DNA of 10,303 bases from Nocardiopsaceae bacterium (GTDB lineage: Bacteria > Actinomycetota > Actinomycetes > Streptosporangiales > Streptosporangiaceae): positions 1 to 10,303 of the forward strand of contig JAIRTY010000677.1 in NCBI GenBank assembly GCA_031254715.1, in the 5' to 3' direction. A program made the position numbers and the translations under genes. Within the stretch, counting starts at the first letter, position 1. Each line of letters begins with the position of its first letter. The notes beneath the pieces were generated by a model, which had not been told where the DNA came from, did not search any database, and saw nothing but the letters and a program-made list of their open reading frames with translations. Positions 1 to 6,969 of this stretch are shown in pieces.

Positions 1-2353
1 CCCTGGCCCTGATGGCCAGGTCGGCCTGAGCGGCCACCCCGACCGCGGACGGCCGGATCAGCCGCGGGGCGTAGCCGCTGCGGTCGATCTGGATCCGGAT
101 CGCCGCCTCCGCGTCGGCGGCCGCGGTCTCGGCGTCCCCTCGCCACAGCGCCTGCTCGGCGAGCAGGCCGCGGGCGATGTACTCGCTGAAAGCCTCACCG
201 GGCCAGAATGGCTGCAGCCAGGTGAGCCGCTCCGCCACGACCGGGCTGCCGCGCGCCACGTCTATGAACAGGGCCATGCCGGACAGCACCGCCTCGCGCT
301 CGGTAGTGACGCGGACCGGGAAGCCATCGGCCAGCTCCTGCGCGTGGTCCCAGTTGCCGTCGGCCACGTGCGCGAGGTAGTGCAGGTATTGCAGGTCAAG
401 CCCATACGGCGCAAGGCCGAGCCCGGCCTCCTCCGCCCGCTGGACACCTTCGTGCGCGGTGGCGCTCGCCTCGGCCAGGTCGCCCCGCTCCAGGTGGGTG
501 TTGGTCAGGAAGAAAGCGGCGCGCAGCTGCACGCCGAGCACTCCGGCCTCCCGCGCCTGCCGGTGCGCCAGCGTGTACAGGCTGATGGCGTCGGGGACCC
601 GGCCTGCCCGCTCGTCCAGCTGTCCCAGCGTGACCAGGGCATCCGCCTCGACCCAGGGCGCGTCAGCGGCGCGGGCGGCCTCCCTCGCCCGCTGCGCCCA
701 GGTCCGGGCCTGTGCCTCCTCCTGGGTATGCACCAGGGTTTGCGCATAGGTCGCGAGCGACCGCGCATGCGGCCAGCTCGGCGGGTCATCCGGCAGCGCG
801 GCGATGGCCTTCCTGGCCGCCGCCACCGCGGGCTCCTTCTCACCGGCCTCCAGCAGGTAGTAGGCCAGCCGCTCGCTGGCCCGGCAGAGCAGCTTCGGGT
901 CGCTGTCGCCCTCCCCGTCCCCGAGGTAGTTGATCAGCCGCCGGAGCTGGTGCACCGCGCGGGGCACGTCACCGCTCGAGCCCGCGCTGGACGCGGAGTC
1001 GAACGCGAGCCAGCCGCGGCTCATGCCCGCCTGCTTCTCCGGCTCGCTGACCCGATCCCACAGGGCCAGCGCCTGGTCGTAGTGCCGGTGCGCTTCCGCC
1101 GGGGCTGCCAGCCGCTTCGCCTCCTGGGCGGCCCGGATGGAGGCGGTGAACGCGCCCGGTATGTCATGGCTGGCGAGGCTGTGGTGGGCCAGCTCGGCCG
1201 CAGCGCCGGGCATCGAAGCCAGCTGCGGATCGTCCGCCATCAGCTCGGCCAGCTTCGAGTGCAGCCGGGTCCGCTCGCCCGGCAGCAGGTCCGCGTAGGC
1301 GGCCTCCCGCAGCAGCGCGTGCCGGAACGCGTAGCCCTGAGCCCCGTCCGGGATGAGCAGCTGGTGTGCCACCGACTCCCGGACGGCCTGCTCGTAGTCG
1401 CCGACAGCCAGCCCGCACGCCGCCCGGAGCAGCTCATCCTCGACCCGGCGGCCTGCCACCGCGGCGGCGTTCAGTACCTGCTGGGCCGCGGGCGACAGCC
1501 GTTGCATCCGGGCGAGCAGCAGCTCCGCCAGCCCGGACGGGATGCCGGGGCTCTCCGGGAGACTGGCGCCGTCACCGGACGCGGCCAGCAGTTCCTCGGC
1601 GTAGTAGGGGTTTCCCTCGGCGCGCCTGATGATCCCTTCCAGCTCGGCCGCGGTCAGCGGCCGGACCGCCAGCGCCCGCAGGTGCTCGGCGATGGCCTCA
1701 TCGGTGAGCGGGCCGAGCTCGATCATCGTGATGCTGGGCAGCCGGGCGAGTTCCGCCACCACGGCCCGCAGCGGATGGCTGCGGTAAAGGTCATCCGACC
1801 GGTAGGTGGCGATCACCGCAATCCGCTCCCGGTGCAGCACCCGGCTCAGAAACGTCAGCAGGTCCCGGGTCGAACGGTCGGCCCAGTGCAGGTCCTCGAG
1901 CATCAGGACCACCGGCGAGGTGGCGGCCAGCTCCGACAGCATGCCCAGCACCGCTCCGAACAGCTGCTGCTGGACCATGCCGGCCAGATCCCTGGCCGCG
2001 GGCTCGACGGTGCCACGGTCCGGCAGCAACTGGCTCAGCACCGGGCGCGCGGCCAGCGCGTCGGCCAGCGGCCCCGCCGCCGAGGGCCCGGTGACGGCGT
2101 TCCGCAGCGCGTCGGCCAGCGGGAAGTAGGGCACGCTGTCACCCAGCTCGGCGCTGCGGCCAGAGAGCACCATGAAGCCCCGGGCGGCGGCCCGTGCGCC
2201 TACCTCGGTGATCAGGCGCGTCTTGCCGACGCCGGCGTCGCCGCTGATCACGGCCCCGGCCGGCTCTCCGGCTGCGGCCTGATCGAGCAGGCGGGTGACC
2301 CGGCCGAGCTCAGCCGACCGGCCGACCAGTTCACCAGGACACCCTTGCAGCAC
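1..2353 (-). CDS. LuxR/LAL-type AAA-ATPase transcriptional regulator, C-terminus outside window
   Basis: Reading leftward from a GTG at 2353-2351, the frame stays open for 784 codons to the window edge, so the protein is incomplete. An in-frame TGA at 2359-2357 leaves this GTG as the only usual start; no strong ribosome binding site precedes it. The N-terminus (residues 9-16, LVGRSAEL) is typical of AAA_16 regulators. Walker A is GDAGVGKT at residues 38-45, Walker B is VVLMLEDLHWAD at 148-159, and a GNPYYAEEL-like motif common in this family lies near 247-255. The rest is helical, alanine-rich and TPR-like. The LAL family usually has 900 or more residues and ends in a LuxR-type helix-turn-helix, which would lie beyond the left edge and is not seen, so the regulator call is an inference. 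Such proteins typically bind ATP and activate transcription in response to an effector. The gene lies 86 bases downstream of the lyase gene on the same strand. Confidence 0.85.
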   Translation of the reverse strand, partial: MLQGCPGELVGRSAELGRVTRLLDQAAAGEPAGAVISGDAGVGKTRLITEVGARAAARGFMVLSGRSAELGDSVPYFPLADALRNAVTGPSAAGPLADALAARPVLSQLLPDRGTVEPAARDLAGMVQQQLFGAVLGMLSELAATSPVVLMLEDLHWADRSTRDLLTFLSRVLHRERIAVIATYRSDDLYRSHPLRAVVAELARLPSITMIELGPLTDEAIAEHLRALAVRPLTAAELEGIIRRAEGNPYYAEELLAASGDGASLPESPGIPSGLAELLLARMQRLSPAAQQVLNAAAVAGRRVEDELLRAACGLAVGDYEQAVRESVAHQLLIPDGAQGYAFRHALLREAAYADLLPGERTRLHSKLAELMADDPQLASMPGAAAELAHHSLASHDIPGAFTASIRAAQEAKRLAAPAEAHRHYDQALALWDRVSEPEKQAGMSRGWLAFDSASSAGSSGDVPRAVHQLRRLINYLGDGEGDSDPKLLCRASERLAYYLLEAGEKEPAVAAARKAIAALPDDPPSWPHARSLATYAQTLVHTQEEAQARTWAQRAREAARAADAPWVEADALVTLGQLDERAGRVPDAISLYTLAHRQAREAGVLGVQLRAAFFLTNTHLERGDLAEASATAHEGVQRAEEAGLGLAPYGLDLQYLHYLAHVADGNWDHAQELADGFPVRVTTEREAVLSGMALFIDVARGSPVVAERLTWLQPFWPGEAFSEYIARGLLAEQALWRGDAETAAADAEAAIRIQIDRSGYAPRLIRPSAVGVAAQADLAIRAR

Positions 2354-2439
2354 GCATCAAGTATCCCAGCCAGTTGCGACATTCCGGGCCACCGGTCGCG
2401 GTCAGCGGTGCGCGGGCCGCGTCAGCGGGGCCAGCCGGG

Positions 2440-3369
2440 CTAGTAGGCCGCGGTGGCACCTTCCTGACCAGGGCCGGGCGGGACGGCATACCGCTGCTCG
2501 GCCGCCTGCACGTCTGGCAGCCCGATGAAGTCGAGGAACTCGCCGAACGCGGGGAGCCCGGCCAGCGCGGCGGCTGGCGTCCCGGCGGCGGCGATCTCCT
2601 GCAGCACCTGGCGCATGCCCGCGGTCGCCGCGAGCAGCGTGCTGATGGGGAAGATGACGATCCGGTAGCCAAGCTCCCGCAGGCGGCCGAGGCTGAGCGG
2701 CGGTGTTTTCCCGCCTTCGGCCCAGTTGAACAGCAGCGGGACACCGGGAAAGGCGCGCGCGGTCTGCTCGGCTTCCGCGTCGCTCGTGAGCGCCTCGATG
2801 AACAGCACGTCCGCCCCGGCCCTGAGATACTGCCGCCCCCGCTCCAGCGCCGCTGGCAGGCCCTCCACCGAGCGGGCGTCGGTCCTGGCGATGATCACGA
2901 ACTCGGGATTGGCCCTGGCCTCGGCCGCCGCCCGTACCTTCTGTGCCATCTCCGCCGCCGGGATCACCTGCTTGCCTTCCATGTGGCCGCAGCGCTTCGG
3001 AGCGACCTGATCCTCCAGGTGGATGGCGGCGGCCCCGGCCGCCTCGTACGCGGCCACCGTGCGGATCACGTTCAGCGGGTTGCCGTAGCCGGTGTCAGCG
3101 TCGGCGATCACCGGGATGTCGACGCAGGCGGCGATCCGGGCGGCATTCCCGGTCATCTCGGTCATCGTGAGCAGGCCCACGTCCGGCCGCCCCAGCAGGG
3201 CCGCCGAGGTCCCGAACCCGGTCATGTAGACGGCGGCGAAACCGGCCTCCTCGACCAGCCGGGCGGCCAGCGGGTCGAACGCGCCCGGCGCCACGATCGT
3301 CTCACCGGACTCCAGCAGCGCCCGCAGTCGCGCCGGGCCGCCCGGCCGCGGGGTCAGGCGGCCGGTCAC
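2440..3369 (-). CDS. Isocitrate lyase/PEP mutase superfamily C-C lyase
   Basis: The 309-residue product matches the isocitrate lyase/phosphoenolpyruvate mutase superfamily, cytosolic (beta/alpha)8 barrels that cleave or rearrange short 2-carboxy acids with Mg2+. Visible motifs are APGAFDPLAARL (27-38), the metal-binding DADTGYGNP (90-98), LEDQ (118-121), the catalytic loop KRCGH (125-129) with Cys127, ARTDA (161-165) and NWAEGGKTP (215-223). The cysteine in the loop favours a lyase (2-methylisocitrate lyase, dimethylmalate lyase or oxaloacetate decarboxylase-like) over a phosphonate-forming mutase. Substrate cannot be assigned from sequence alone. The frame is open much further upstream (to about 4005), but similarity starts at the GTG 3369-3367. 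That GTG forms a 4-base GTGA overlap with the stop of the preceding gene, so translation is probably coupled. No propionate-pathway genes (citrate synthase, PrpD) are adjacent. Confidence 0.9.
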   Translation of the reverse strand: MTGRLTPRPGGPARLRALLESGETIVAPGAFDPLAARLVEEAGFAAVYMTGFGTSAALLGRPDVGLLTMTEMTGNAARIAACVDIPVIADADTGYGNPLNVIRTVAAYEAAGAAAIHLEDQVAPKRCGHMEGKQVIPAAEMAQKVRAAAEARANPEFVIIARTDARSVEGLPAALERGRQYLRAGADVLFIEALTSDAEAEQTARAFPGVPLLFNWAEGGKTPPLSLGRLRELGYRIVIFPISTLLAATAGMRQVLQEIAAAGTPAAALAGLPAFGEFLDFIGLPDVQAAEQRYAVPPGPGQEGATAAY

Positions 3370-4166
3370 GGCGACCCGCCGCCGTCGAGCCTGCTGAGCC
3401 GCGCCTGCAGATCGTCCAGCCTGGCGTGCACCAGCGCGACCTCGGCGGCCAGCGTCGCCATCGCCGCCGGATCCGGCGCCTCGCCGCGGGCCGGCCCTTC
3501 GCCGCGTGCCAGCCATTCGCCGGGTGCGCGCGGTTTGCCCGGGGCCGGGCCGGGACCGGAACCGCCCGGCGGGCCGGGCAGGACGCCGGATGCGCTGGCG
3601 GCCCGGGCCGGGCCGGCCGGCCAGCCCCACTCGCCTGCCGTGACCGGGACCGGCCGGTCCAACCGGGAGGCGAAGTCGGCGAACGACAGGAACGGGCGGC
3701 CGGCCAGACAGGCCGGGCAGGCCGCGGTCAGGCACCGCCAGCCAGGGAAGCCCCGGCCGGAATCGGCCAGGCCTGCCGCCGGCTGGCCGCAGCCGCACCG
3801 GCCAGCGCGCACCGCCCGCACCCGCTGCCTGCTGTAACGCAGGCCCCGGTCGTACCGGAGGTAGCGCCCGGAGGCGGTGATCTCCAGCAGCACCGCCGCC
3901 CGGTGCTCGGTCGCGCATCCGAGCGCCGTTGCCTCGGCCCGGGTGTGCAGGCAGTAGAAGCCGCATCCGCACCAGCGGACCGGCGGGGCGTGCCGCCTGC
4001 GCCACGCGCAGGAGGCGTCGGCAGTGACGCCGTATACGCGGTGGGCGCCGATGGTCAGCCCGGCGAACCCGGCCCGCCGCCCGTCGGCCGCGAGCACCGC
4101 GTGCGCCAGCTTGAAGCCCGTCAGCGGACGGTCCGGCCGCTCCCGGCGGCCCGGCCAGGACAGCAC
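3366..4166 (-). CDS. Cysteine-rich protein of unknown function, possible metal binder
   Basis: I do not recognise this 266-residue protein. It starts at a GTG (4166-4164) only 3 bases after the stop of the upstream small gene, and its TGA overlaps the GTG of the lyase gene. The first 155 residues hold ten cysteines: C53, the cluster CGCGFYC (66, 68, 72), C84, CGC (124, 126), and C145, C150, C153 arranged as CxxxxCxxC. With histidines nearby (H59, H74, H88) this suggests one or two zinc ribbons or another metal site; that is inference. The aromatic W-C-x-C-G-F-Y-C block resembles short cysteine motifs seen in many uncharacterised actinobacterial proteins. Residues 185-232 are a Pro/Gly/Ala-rich linker, and residues 234-260 look like a short amphipathic or coiled-coil helix (LAAEVALVHARLDDLQARL). 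There is no signal peptide or membrane segment. Operon position suggests a function linked to the lyase. Confidence 0.75.
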   Translation of the reverse strand: MLSWPGRRERPDRPLTGFKLAHAVLAADGRRAGFAGLTIGAHRVYGVTADASCAWRRRHAPPVRWCGCGFYCLHTRAEATALGCATEHRAAVLLEITASGRYLRYDRGLRYSRQRVRAVRAGRCGCGQPAAGLADSGRGFPGWRCLTAACPACLAGRPFLSFADFASRLDRPVPVTAGEWGWPAGPARAASASGVLPGPPGGSGPGPAPGKPRAPGEWLARGEGPARGEAPDPAAMATLAAEVALVHARLDDLQARLSRLDGGGSP

Positions 4167-4169
4167 TTC

Positions 4170-4322
4170 TCAGCCTGCGGCGGCCGGCTCCGGGTCGGGT
4201 GCCTCCTGCGGCGGCGGCGCGGCTTCGGCCCTGCCGGGCTCGGCGCGCGGCAGTTCCGCGTCAGCCGGGGCCGCCAGGTCATCCTCGACATAACCGGACG
4301 CCCGCTTCTTGCCTAGCTGCAT
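4170..4322 (-). CDS. Small 50-residue protein, first gene of the lyase operon
   Basis: A short ORF begins with ATG (4322-4320) and ends with TGA (4172-4170). On the minus strand a strong Shine-Dalgarno sequence, GGAGGGAGA, stands about 9 bases before the ATG, the clearest start signal of this operon. The product starts MQLGKKRASGYVEDDLAAP and continues as an acidic, proline/alanine/glutamate-rich tail ending EPAAAG. It has no cysteine, hydrophobic segment or recognisable domain. The stop lies 3 bases before the GTG of the cysteine-rich protein gene, which itself lacks a good ribosome binding site, so this ORF may serve partly to load ribosomes for the downstream genes. No family is recognised. 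Position and start signal support a real gene more than the protein sequence does. Confidence 0.6.
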   Translation of the reverse strand: MQLGKKRASGYVEDDLAAPADAELPRAEPGRAEAAPPPQEAPDPEPAAAG

Positions 4323-4401
4323 GGCCGTCTCCCTCCGGCATCGGCTGTCGCCCCGCGCACCAGGGCATTTCTTCGTTCCTATCAGAGCCGGGCGGCGGGG
4401 T

Positions 4402-4500
4402 GAAGACGCGGCAGGGCAGCGGGGGACGGCGCGGCAGGGCGGCGGGTGACGGCGCGGCAGGGCGGCGGGAGACGGCGCGACAAGGCGGCGGGTGACGGCG
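4402..4500. repeat. 23-bp tandem repeat, about four copies
   Basis: Units beginning GACGGCGCGGCAGGGCGGCG recur with a period of 23 at 4425, 4448, 4471 and (partial) 4494. A more diverged copy begins at 4402. The unit length is not a multiple of three, so the repeat does not encode a regular peptide repeat. It lies in the leader/promoter region of the minus-strand lyase operon, about 80 bases upstream of its first ATG. It could be a simple expansion or a row of protein-binding sites spaced about two helical turns apart. Confidence 0.85.
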
Positions 4501-4619
4501 AGGCTGGGCCCCAGGCCGGATCGGGAGGGTACTTACCGGGGCCCAGGTCCGGCGGCCGTCGGTCATGGAAGCAAGCACCCGCCGCCATAGAAAGCTTCCT
4601 CCGCTCCGCTTCCGGGCCC

Positions 4620-4644
4620 GCATGAATAACGCCCGGCCGGGTAG
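4620..4644 (+). promoter_or_regulatory. Weak SigB-like promoter candidate before the small plus-strand ORF
   Basis: GCAT (4620-4623), a 15-base spacer and GGGTAG (4639-4644) fit the loose GNNT-N14-16-GGGTA pattern of actinobacterial stress sigma factors. The predicted start of transcription would fall just before the ribosome binding site at 4655-4663. The -35 part is very degenerate, so the call rests mainly on the GGGTAGC element, which is identical in the gas vesicle promoter at 6964-6970. Confidence 0.25.
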
Positions 4645-4670
4645 CCGCCGGAAGAAAGGAGGACTTGTCA

Positions 4671-4856
4671 GTGGATTTTTCCGGCTGGCGGCGTCGCGCG
4701 TCCAGCCGCCGCGCCACCCGGCAGTTGCGGCGGCGGGCAGGGATACGGAGCTGGTGCCGAGCCCCGGGCTCGGACGGGCTTTCCTCGCAGGCCCGGGCGA
4801 TGGTATTGGAGCTCGAGGCGGAGCTGAGGCAGCTGGCGCCCACCCTCGACCCGTAG
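4671..4856 (+). CDS. Small hypothetical basic protein with strong ribosome binding site
   Basis: A 61-residue ORF runs from GTG 4671 to TAG 4854-4856. The start is chosen because AAAGGAGGA (4655-4663) lies 8 bases before it; the in-frame TTG at 4665 is too close to that site. The first half is very rich in arginine (VDFSGWRRRASSRRATRQLR), and the last 20 residues form a probable amphipathic helix (MVLELEAELRQLAPTLDP). No domain is recognised. After the TAG the same frame continues with protein-like sequence, so this may be the 5' part of a decayed longer gene rather than an intact small gene. It is isolated: the divergent lyase operon is on one side and the convergent phosphatase gene on the other. 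Confidence 0.4.
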   Translation: MDFSGWRRRASSRRATRQLRRRAGIRSWCRAPGSDGLSSQARAMVLELEAELRQLAPTLDP

Positions 4857-5071
4857 TGGCGCGCCCGGCAATTCCTGCCGAAGGCCAATAAGGCCTGCAA
4901 TCCACGAGCCTTCGAGCGCAATTTCCTGGCTATTTCGCCCAGCTATGGTGAGCACCATTCAGCCGTCGGCGGTGCTGCACCCCGGACGAGGACGCCCGGC
5001 ACGATGCCTACGCCGGATTCGTGTCCGAGCTGGCTACCGCGGGCATGGCGGCCGCGCCGGCCGCGGCCTGA
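4857..5071 (+). pseudogene. Possible remnant of a longer plus-strand gene
   Basis: Beyond the TAG at 4854 the same frame reads WRARQFLPKANKACNPRAF and then ERNFLAISPSYG up to about 4947. After a frame change the sequence reads TPDEDARHDAYAGFVSEL and on to ATAGMAAAPAAA, ending at TGA 5069-5071. The last part has almost purely G or C third positions, better than the opposite-strand frame of the phosphatase tail over the same bases. A single C-to-T change (CAG to TAG) plus one frameshift would explain the loss of an intact gene of about 130 residues. The family is not recognised, and chance antisense coding cannot be excluded. Confidence 0.25.
4866..4896. terminator. Two adjacent short hairpins in a convergent region
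   Basis: CGGCA/TGCCG (4866-4870 and 4876-4880, loop ATTCC) is followed at once by AGGCC/GGCCT (4882-4886 and 4892-4896, loop AATAA). Both stems are only 5 bp and no T-tract follows. They sit between the end of the small plus-strand ORF and the end of the minus-strand phosphatase gene, where a bidirectional terminator would be expected. Confidence 0.25.
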
Positions 5072-6279
5072 CTTGGCAGGCGCTGGATTATGAGCAGGGC
5101 GATGTCGTCCCGGGCCTGCTCGTTGCCGACCATGGCTCCCATCACAGCCGCGCACGCGGCCTCCGGCTGCTGCGCCGTCACGACCTTGCACAGCCGGGTG
5201 AGGCAGTCGTCCAGCGGCTCGCGCGGGCGCTCGATCAGCCCGTCGGTGTAAAAGCAGGCCACCGCGCCCGGCGGCAGCTCCGCCGTGCCGACCGGCCGCT
5301 CCGCGTCCAGAGCGACCCCGATCATCAGGCCGGGATCGCCGCCGACAGGCTCGGCGGGGTGGCCGGGACGGGCGATAACCGGCGGGAGGTGCCCGGCCGA
5401 GCAGAGGCTCACCCGGTCCAGCCCCGGATCGAACACCGCGTACAGCACCGTGGCCAGGATCGCTGGCTCGAAATGTTGCATCTTCCGGTCCAGCCGCGCC
5501 AGCACCTCGGCCGGGTCGGACGTCTCCAGCGCATAGGCACGCAGCGCGCTGCGCATGCGGCCCATGGCCACCGCGGCCGCCAGCCCGGAGCCTGCCACGT
5601 CCCCGATCACCACGCCCAGCTCGCCGGAGGGGAGGACGAACACGTCGTACCAGTCCCCGCCGGCGACACCGTTGCCCGGCACATACCGGGCCGCGAACTC
5701 CATTCCGGGAAAGGCCGGCGGAGCCGCCGGAAGCAGGCTCCGCTGCAGTGCGGCCGCGGCGGCCCGGTCGGCCCGCGCTTGCTGCGACGCCACCGCCACC
5801 GCGGCCCGGTCCGCCGCGAGCTGGAGCAGTTCGGCGTCGTCGCCGGTGAACTGACGGGGACTGAACGCGCCGACGTGCAGAACGCCGACCACGGCTCCGG
5901 CGGCCACCAGCGGCACCCCCAGCAGTGCCTGGACTCCCTTCTCCACCAGGATCAGGCTGACCCCTGAGCTGTGATTCACCTGATCCAGGATCACGGGGGC
6001 GCGGTCGGCGGCGACGCGTCCGACGAAGCTGCTGCCGGGCCACGCGCGGACGCCCTGCCGCAGCTCCTCTTCCAGCCCGCAGGCCGCGGCTACCACCAGT
6101 TCGCCGGACCCGGCATCGGCCAGCAGCAGCGTCGCCGTGTCGGCCCGGAGGACAGCCCGCGCCCGTTCCAGCAGCTCGGTGAGCAGGTCATCCTCGGCAA
6201 GTAAGGACAGGCTGAGGTCGGTGAACGCCTGGATATCCTGGAGCCTGCCCCTTGTCGCCCCGGGCTCGTCCTGCACCAT
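5008..6279 (-). CDS. GAF domain-SpoIIE/PP2C serine phosphatase, RsbU type
   Basis: The 423-residue product has an N-terminal GAF sensor domain (about 20-165; LLGVPLVAAGAVVGVLHV) and a C-terminal SpoIIE-type PP2C phosphatase domain (about 178-398). Phosphatase landmarks are LQRSLLP (178-184), metal-binding GGDWYD (207-212), GDVAGSG (226-232), SAGHLPP (294-300), FYTDGL (343-348) and RDDIALL (390-396). Such proteins typically dephosphorylate an anti-sigma-factor antagonist, freeing a stress sigma factor. The usual histidine of the GDVxGHG motif is serine here. The ATG at 6279-6277 is chosen because the GAF region follows directly; the frame is open to 6492, but that part overlaps the 3' end of whiB. 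A GAGAG stretch upstream is a modest ribosome binding site. The tail after residue 400 is alanine-rich and may be a read-through extension. It lies 74 bases downstream of whiB on the same strand, so co-transcription is likely. Confidence 0.9.
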   Translation of the reverse strand: MVQDEPGATRGRLQDIQAFTDLSLSLLAEDDLLTELLERARAVLRADTATLLLADAGSGELVVAAACGLEEELRQGVRAWPGSSFVGRVAADRAPVILDQVNHSSGVSLILVEKGVQALLGVPLVAAGAVVGVLHVGAFSPRQFTGDDAELLQLAADRAAVAVASQQARADRAAAAALQRSLLPAAPPAFPGMEFAARYVPGNGVAGGDWYDVFVLPSGELGVVIGDVAGSGLAAAVAMGRMRSALRAYALETSDPAEVLARLDRKMQHFEPAILATVLYAVFDPGLDRVSLCSAGHLPPVIARPGHPAEPVGGDPGLMIGVALDAERPVGTAELPPGAVACFYTDGLIERPREPLDDCLTRLCKVVTAQQPEAACAAVMGAMVGNEQARDDIALLIIQRLPSQAAAGAAAMPAVASSDTNPA

Positions 6280-6353
6280 GTGCCCGCTCTCTGCCGAGAC
6301 GTGCGCACAAGCGTACTTGCCGCCATCAGCGGGCGCCAGCGCAAGCGGGGGCG

Positions 6354-6629
6354 TCAGCCGCCAGGGGCGCCGACCGCAGCCAGGTCCCGGTACCGCCGAC
6401 TCCGCCGCTCGTCCGCGCTCAGCCCGCCCCAGACGCCGTGCGCCTGGCCGGTCGACAGCGCGAACGAGAGGCATTCCTGTCGCACCTGGCAATCCTCGCA
6501 GACCGACTTGGCAGCCGCAGCCTGGTCCTGCGCCGGGCCGAGGGCCGAGATCGGGAAGAACAGCTCAGGATCGGCCGACCGGCACGCAGCGCGTGCCCAC
6601 CAGTCCTGCCCGTACTCAGTCACGCTCAT
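6354..6629 (-). CDS. WhiB-family iron-sulfur transcriptional regulator
   Basis: The 91-residue product has the four cysteines that ligate the [4Fe-4S] cluster of Wbl proteins: C16, C44, C47 and C53 (C-x27-CxxC-x5-C). They are followed by the GVWGG turn (65-69) and the basic ERRSRRYR tail used for DNA contact. Wbl proteins respond to redox or nitric oxide and usually act by binding region 4 of a sigma factor. The ATG at 6629-6627 is preferred over the upstream open frame (to 6683) because GAGGTG lies just before it and MSVTEYGQDWWARAAC is a typical N-terminus. Which Wbl subclass it belongs to is not clear from sequence alone. It is divergent from the gas vesicle operon and upstream of the phosphatase gene. 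Confidence 0.93.
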   Translation of the reverse strand: MSVTEYGQDWWARAACRSADPELFFPISALGPAQDQAAAAKSVCEDCQVRQECLSFALSTGQAHGVWGGLSADERRSRRYRDLAAVGAPGG

Positions 6630-6915
6630 CAGCACCTCGCAGCTGCTCCGGTAACGGTTGCCGCGCCGCCTGGGCGGCGCCACCGCACCTCTGACTGCCC
6701 GCGGCTTCGGGTCCTATTCCGGTCGGCCCGGAATCCGCCTCAAGGCTGGCCGCCCGGCCGTTCCCGGCCAGGACGCCCGGGGTGCGCCCGACCGGTGCCG
6801 CGACCACGATCACGCCCACGCAGGTCCACAGCAGCCACCAGGTGTGCGTGATGATGGCTGCCCCGCCTGCCAGGAAGGCCGCGATACCACGCCGATCAGC
6901 TGGGCATCCGCGCTG
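6616..6915 (-). pseudogene. Possible remnant of a single-pass membrane protein gene
   Basis: On the minus strand one frame is open from just after a TAG (6918-6916) to a TGA at 6618-6616. It encodes RRGIAAFLAGGAAIITHTWW, then LLWTCVGVIVVAAPVG, a convincing pair of hydrophobic stretches or one long membrane segment with a WW pair. A basic/polar tail follows. No ATG, GTG or TTG occurs between the TAG and the hydrophobic part; the first GTG codons fall inside it, near 6825-6817. The gene is therefore probably broken at its 5' end, or frameshifted. The last 14 bases overlap the whiB start. The rest of 6630-6944 shows no other gene, RNA or repeat. Confidence 0.35.
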
Positions 6916-6944
6916 CTACCAGCGGCGATTCTCGCTGGCTGCCC

Positions 6945-6969
6945 GTTTCAAGAGTTTTCGCTCGGGTAG
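6945..6969 (+). promoter_or_regulatory. SigB/SigF-type promoter of the gas vesicle operon
   Basis: GTTT (6945-6948), a 15-base spacer and GGGTAG (6964-6969) match the GTTT-N14-16-GGGTA pattern known for the SigB/SigF stress sigma factors of Actinobacteria. Transcription would begin near 6976, giving a leader of about 27 bases that contains AAGGAAG (6990-6996), 6 bases before the first ATG. This is the only promoter-like element seen before the operon. The assignment is a pattern match by eye. Confidence 0.55.

Noticed and set aside
344..2443. Long plus-strand open frame (699 codons)
   Set aside because: It is antisense to the AAA regulator, whose frame carries Walker A and B motifs. The plus-strand translation is Arg/Gly/Gln-rich with no domain, a usual shadow in GC-rich DNA.
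2374..3837. Plus-strand open frame of 487 codons
   Set aside because: It is antisense to the lyase and cysteine-rich genes, where all conserved motifs are on the minus strand.
3370..4005. N-terminal extension of the lyase frame to 521 residues
   Set aside because: This stretch is an out-of-frame shadow of the cysteine-rich protein gene. Lyase similarity starts right at the GTG at 3369.
4382..4921. Minus-strand open frame of 179 codons across the 23-bp repeat
   Set aside because: The repeat period is not a multiple of three, codon bias is poor and no ribosome binding site is seen.
6280..6492. Upstream extension of the phosphatase frame to 494 residues
   Set aside because: It overlaps the 3' end of whiB out of frame and encodes Arg/Pro-rich sequence. 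The GAF domain begins just after the ATG at 6279.
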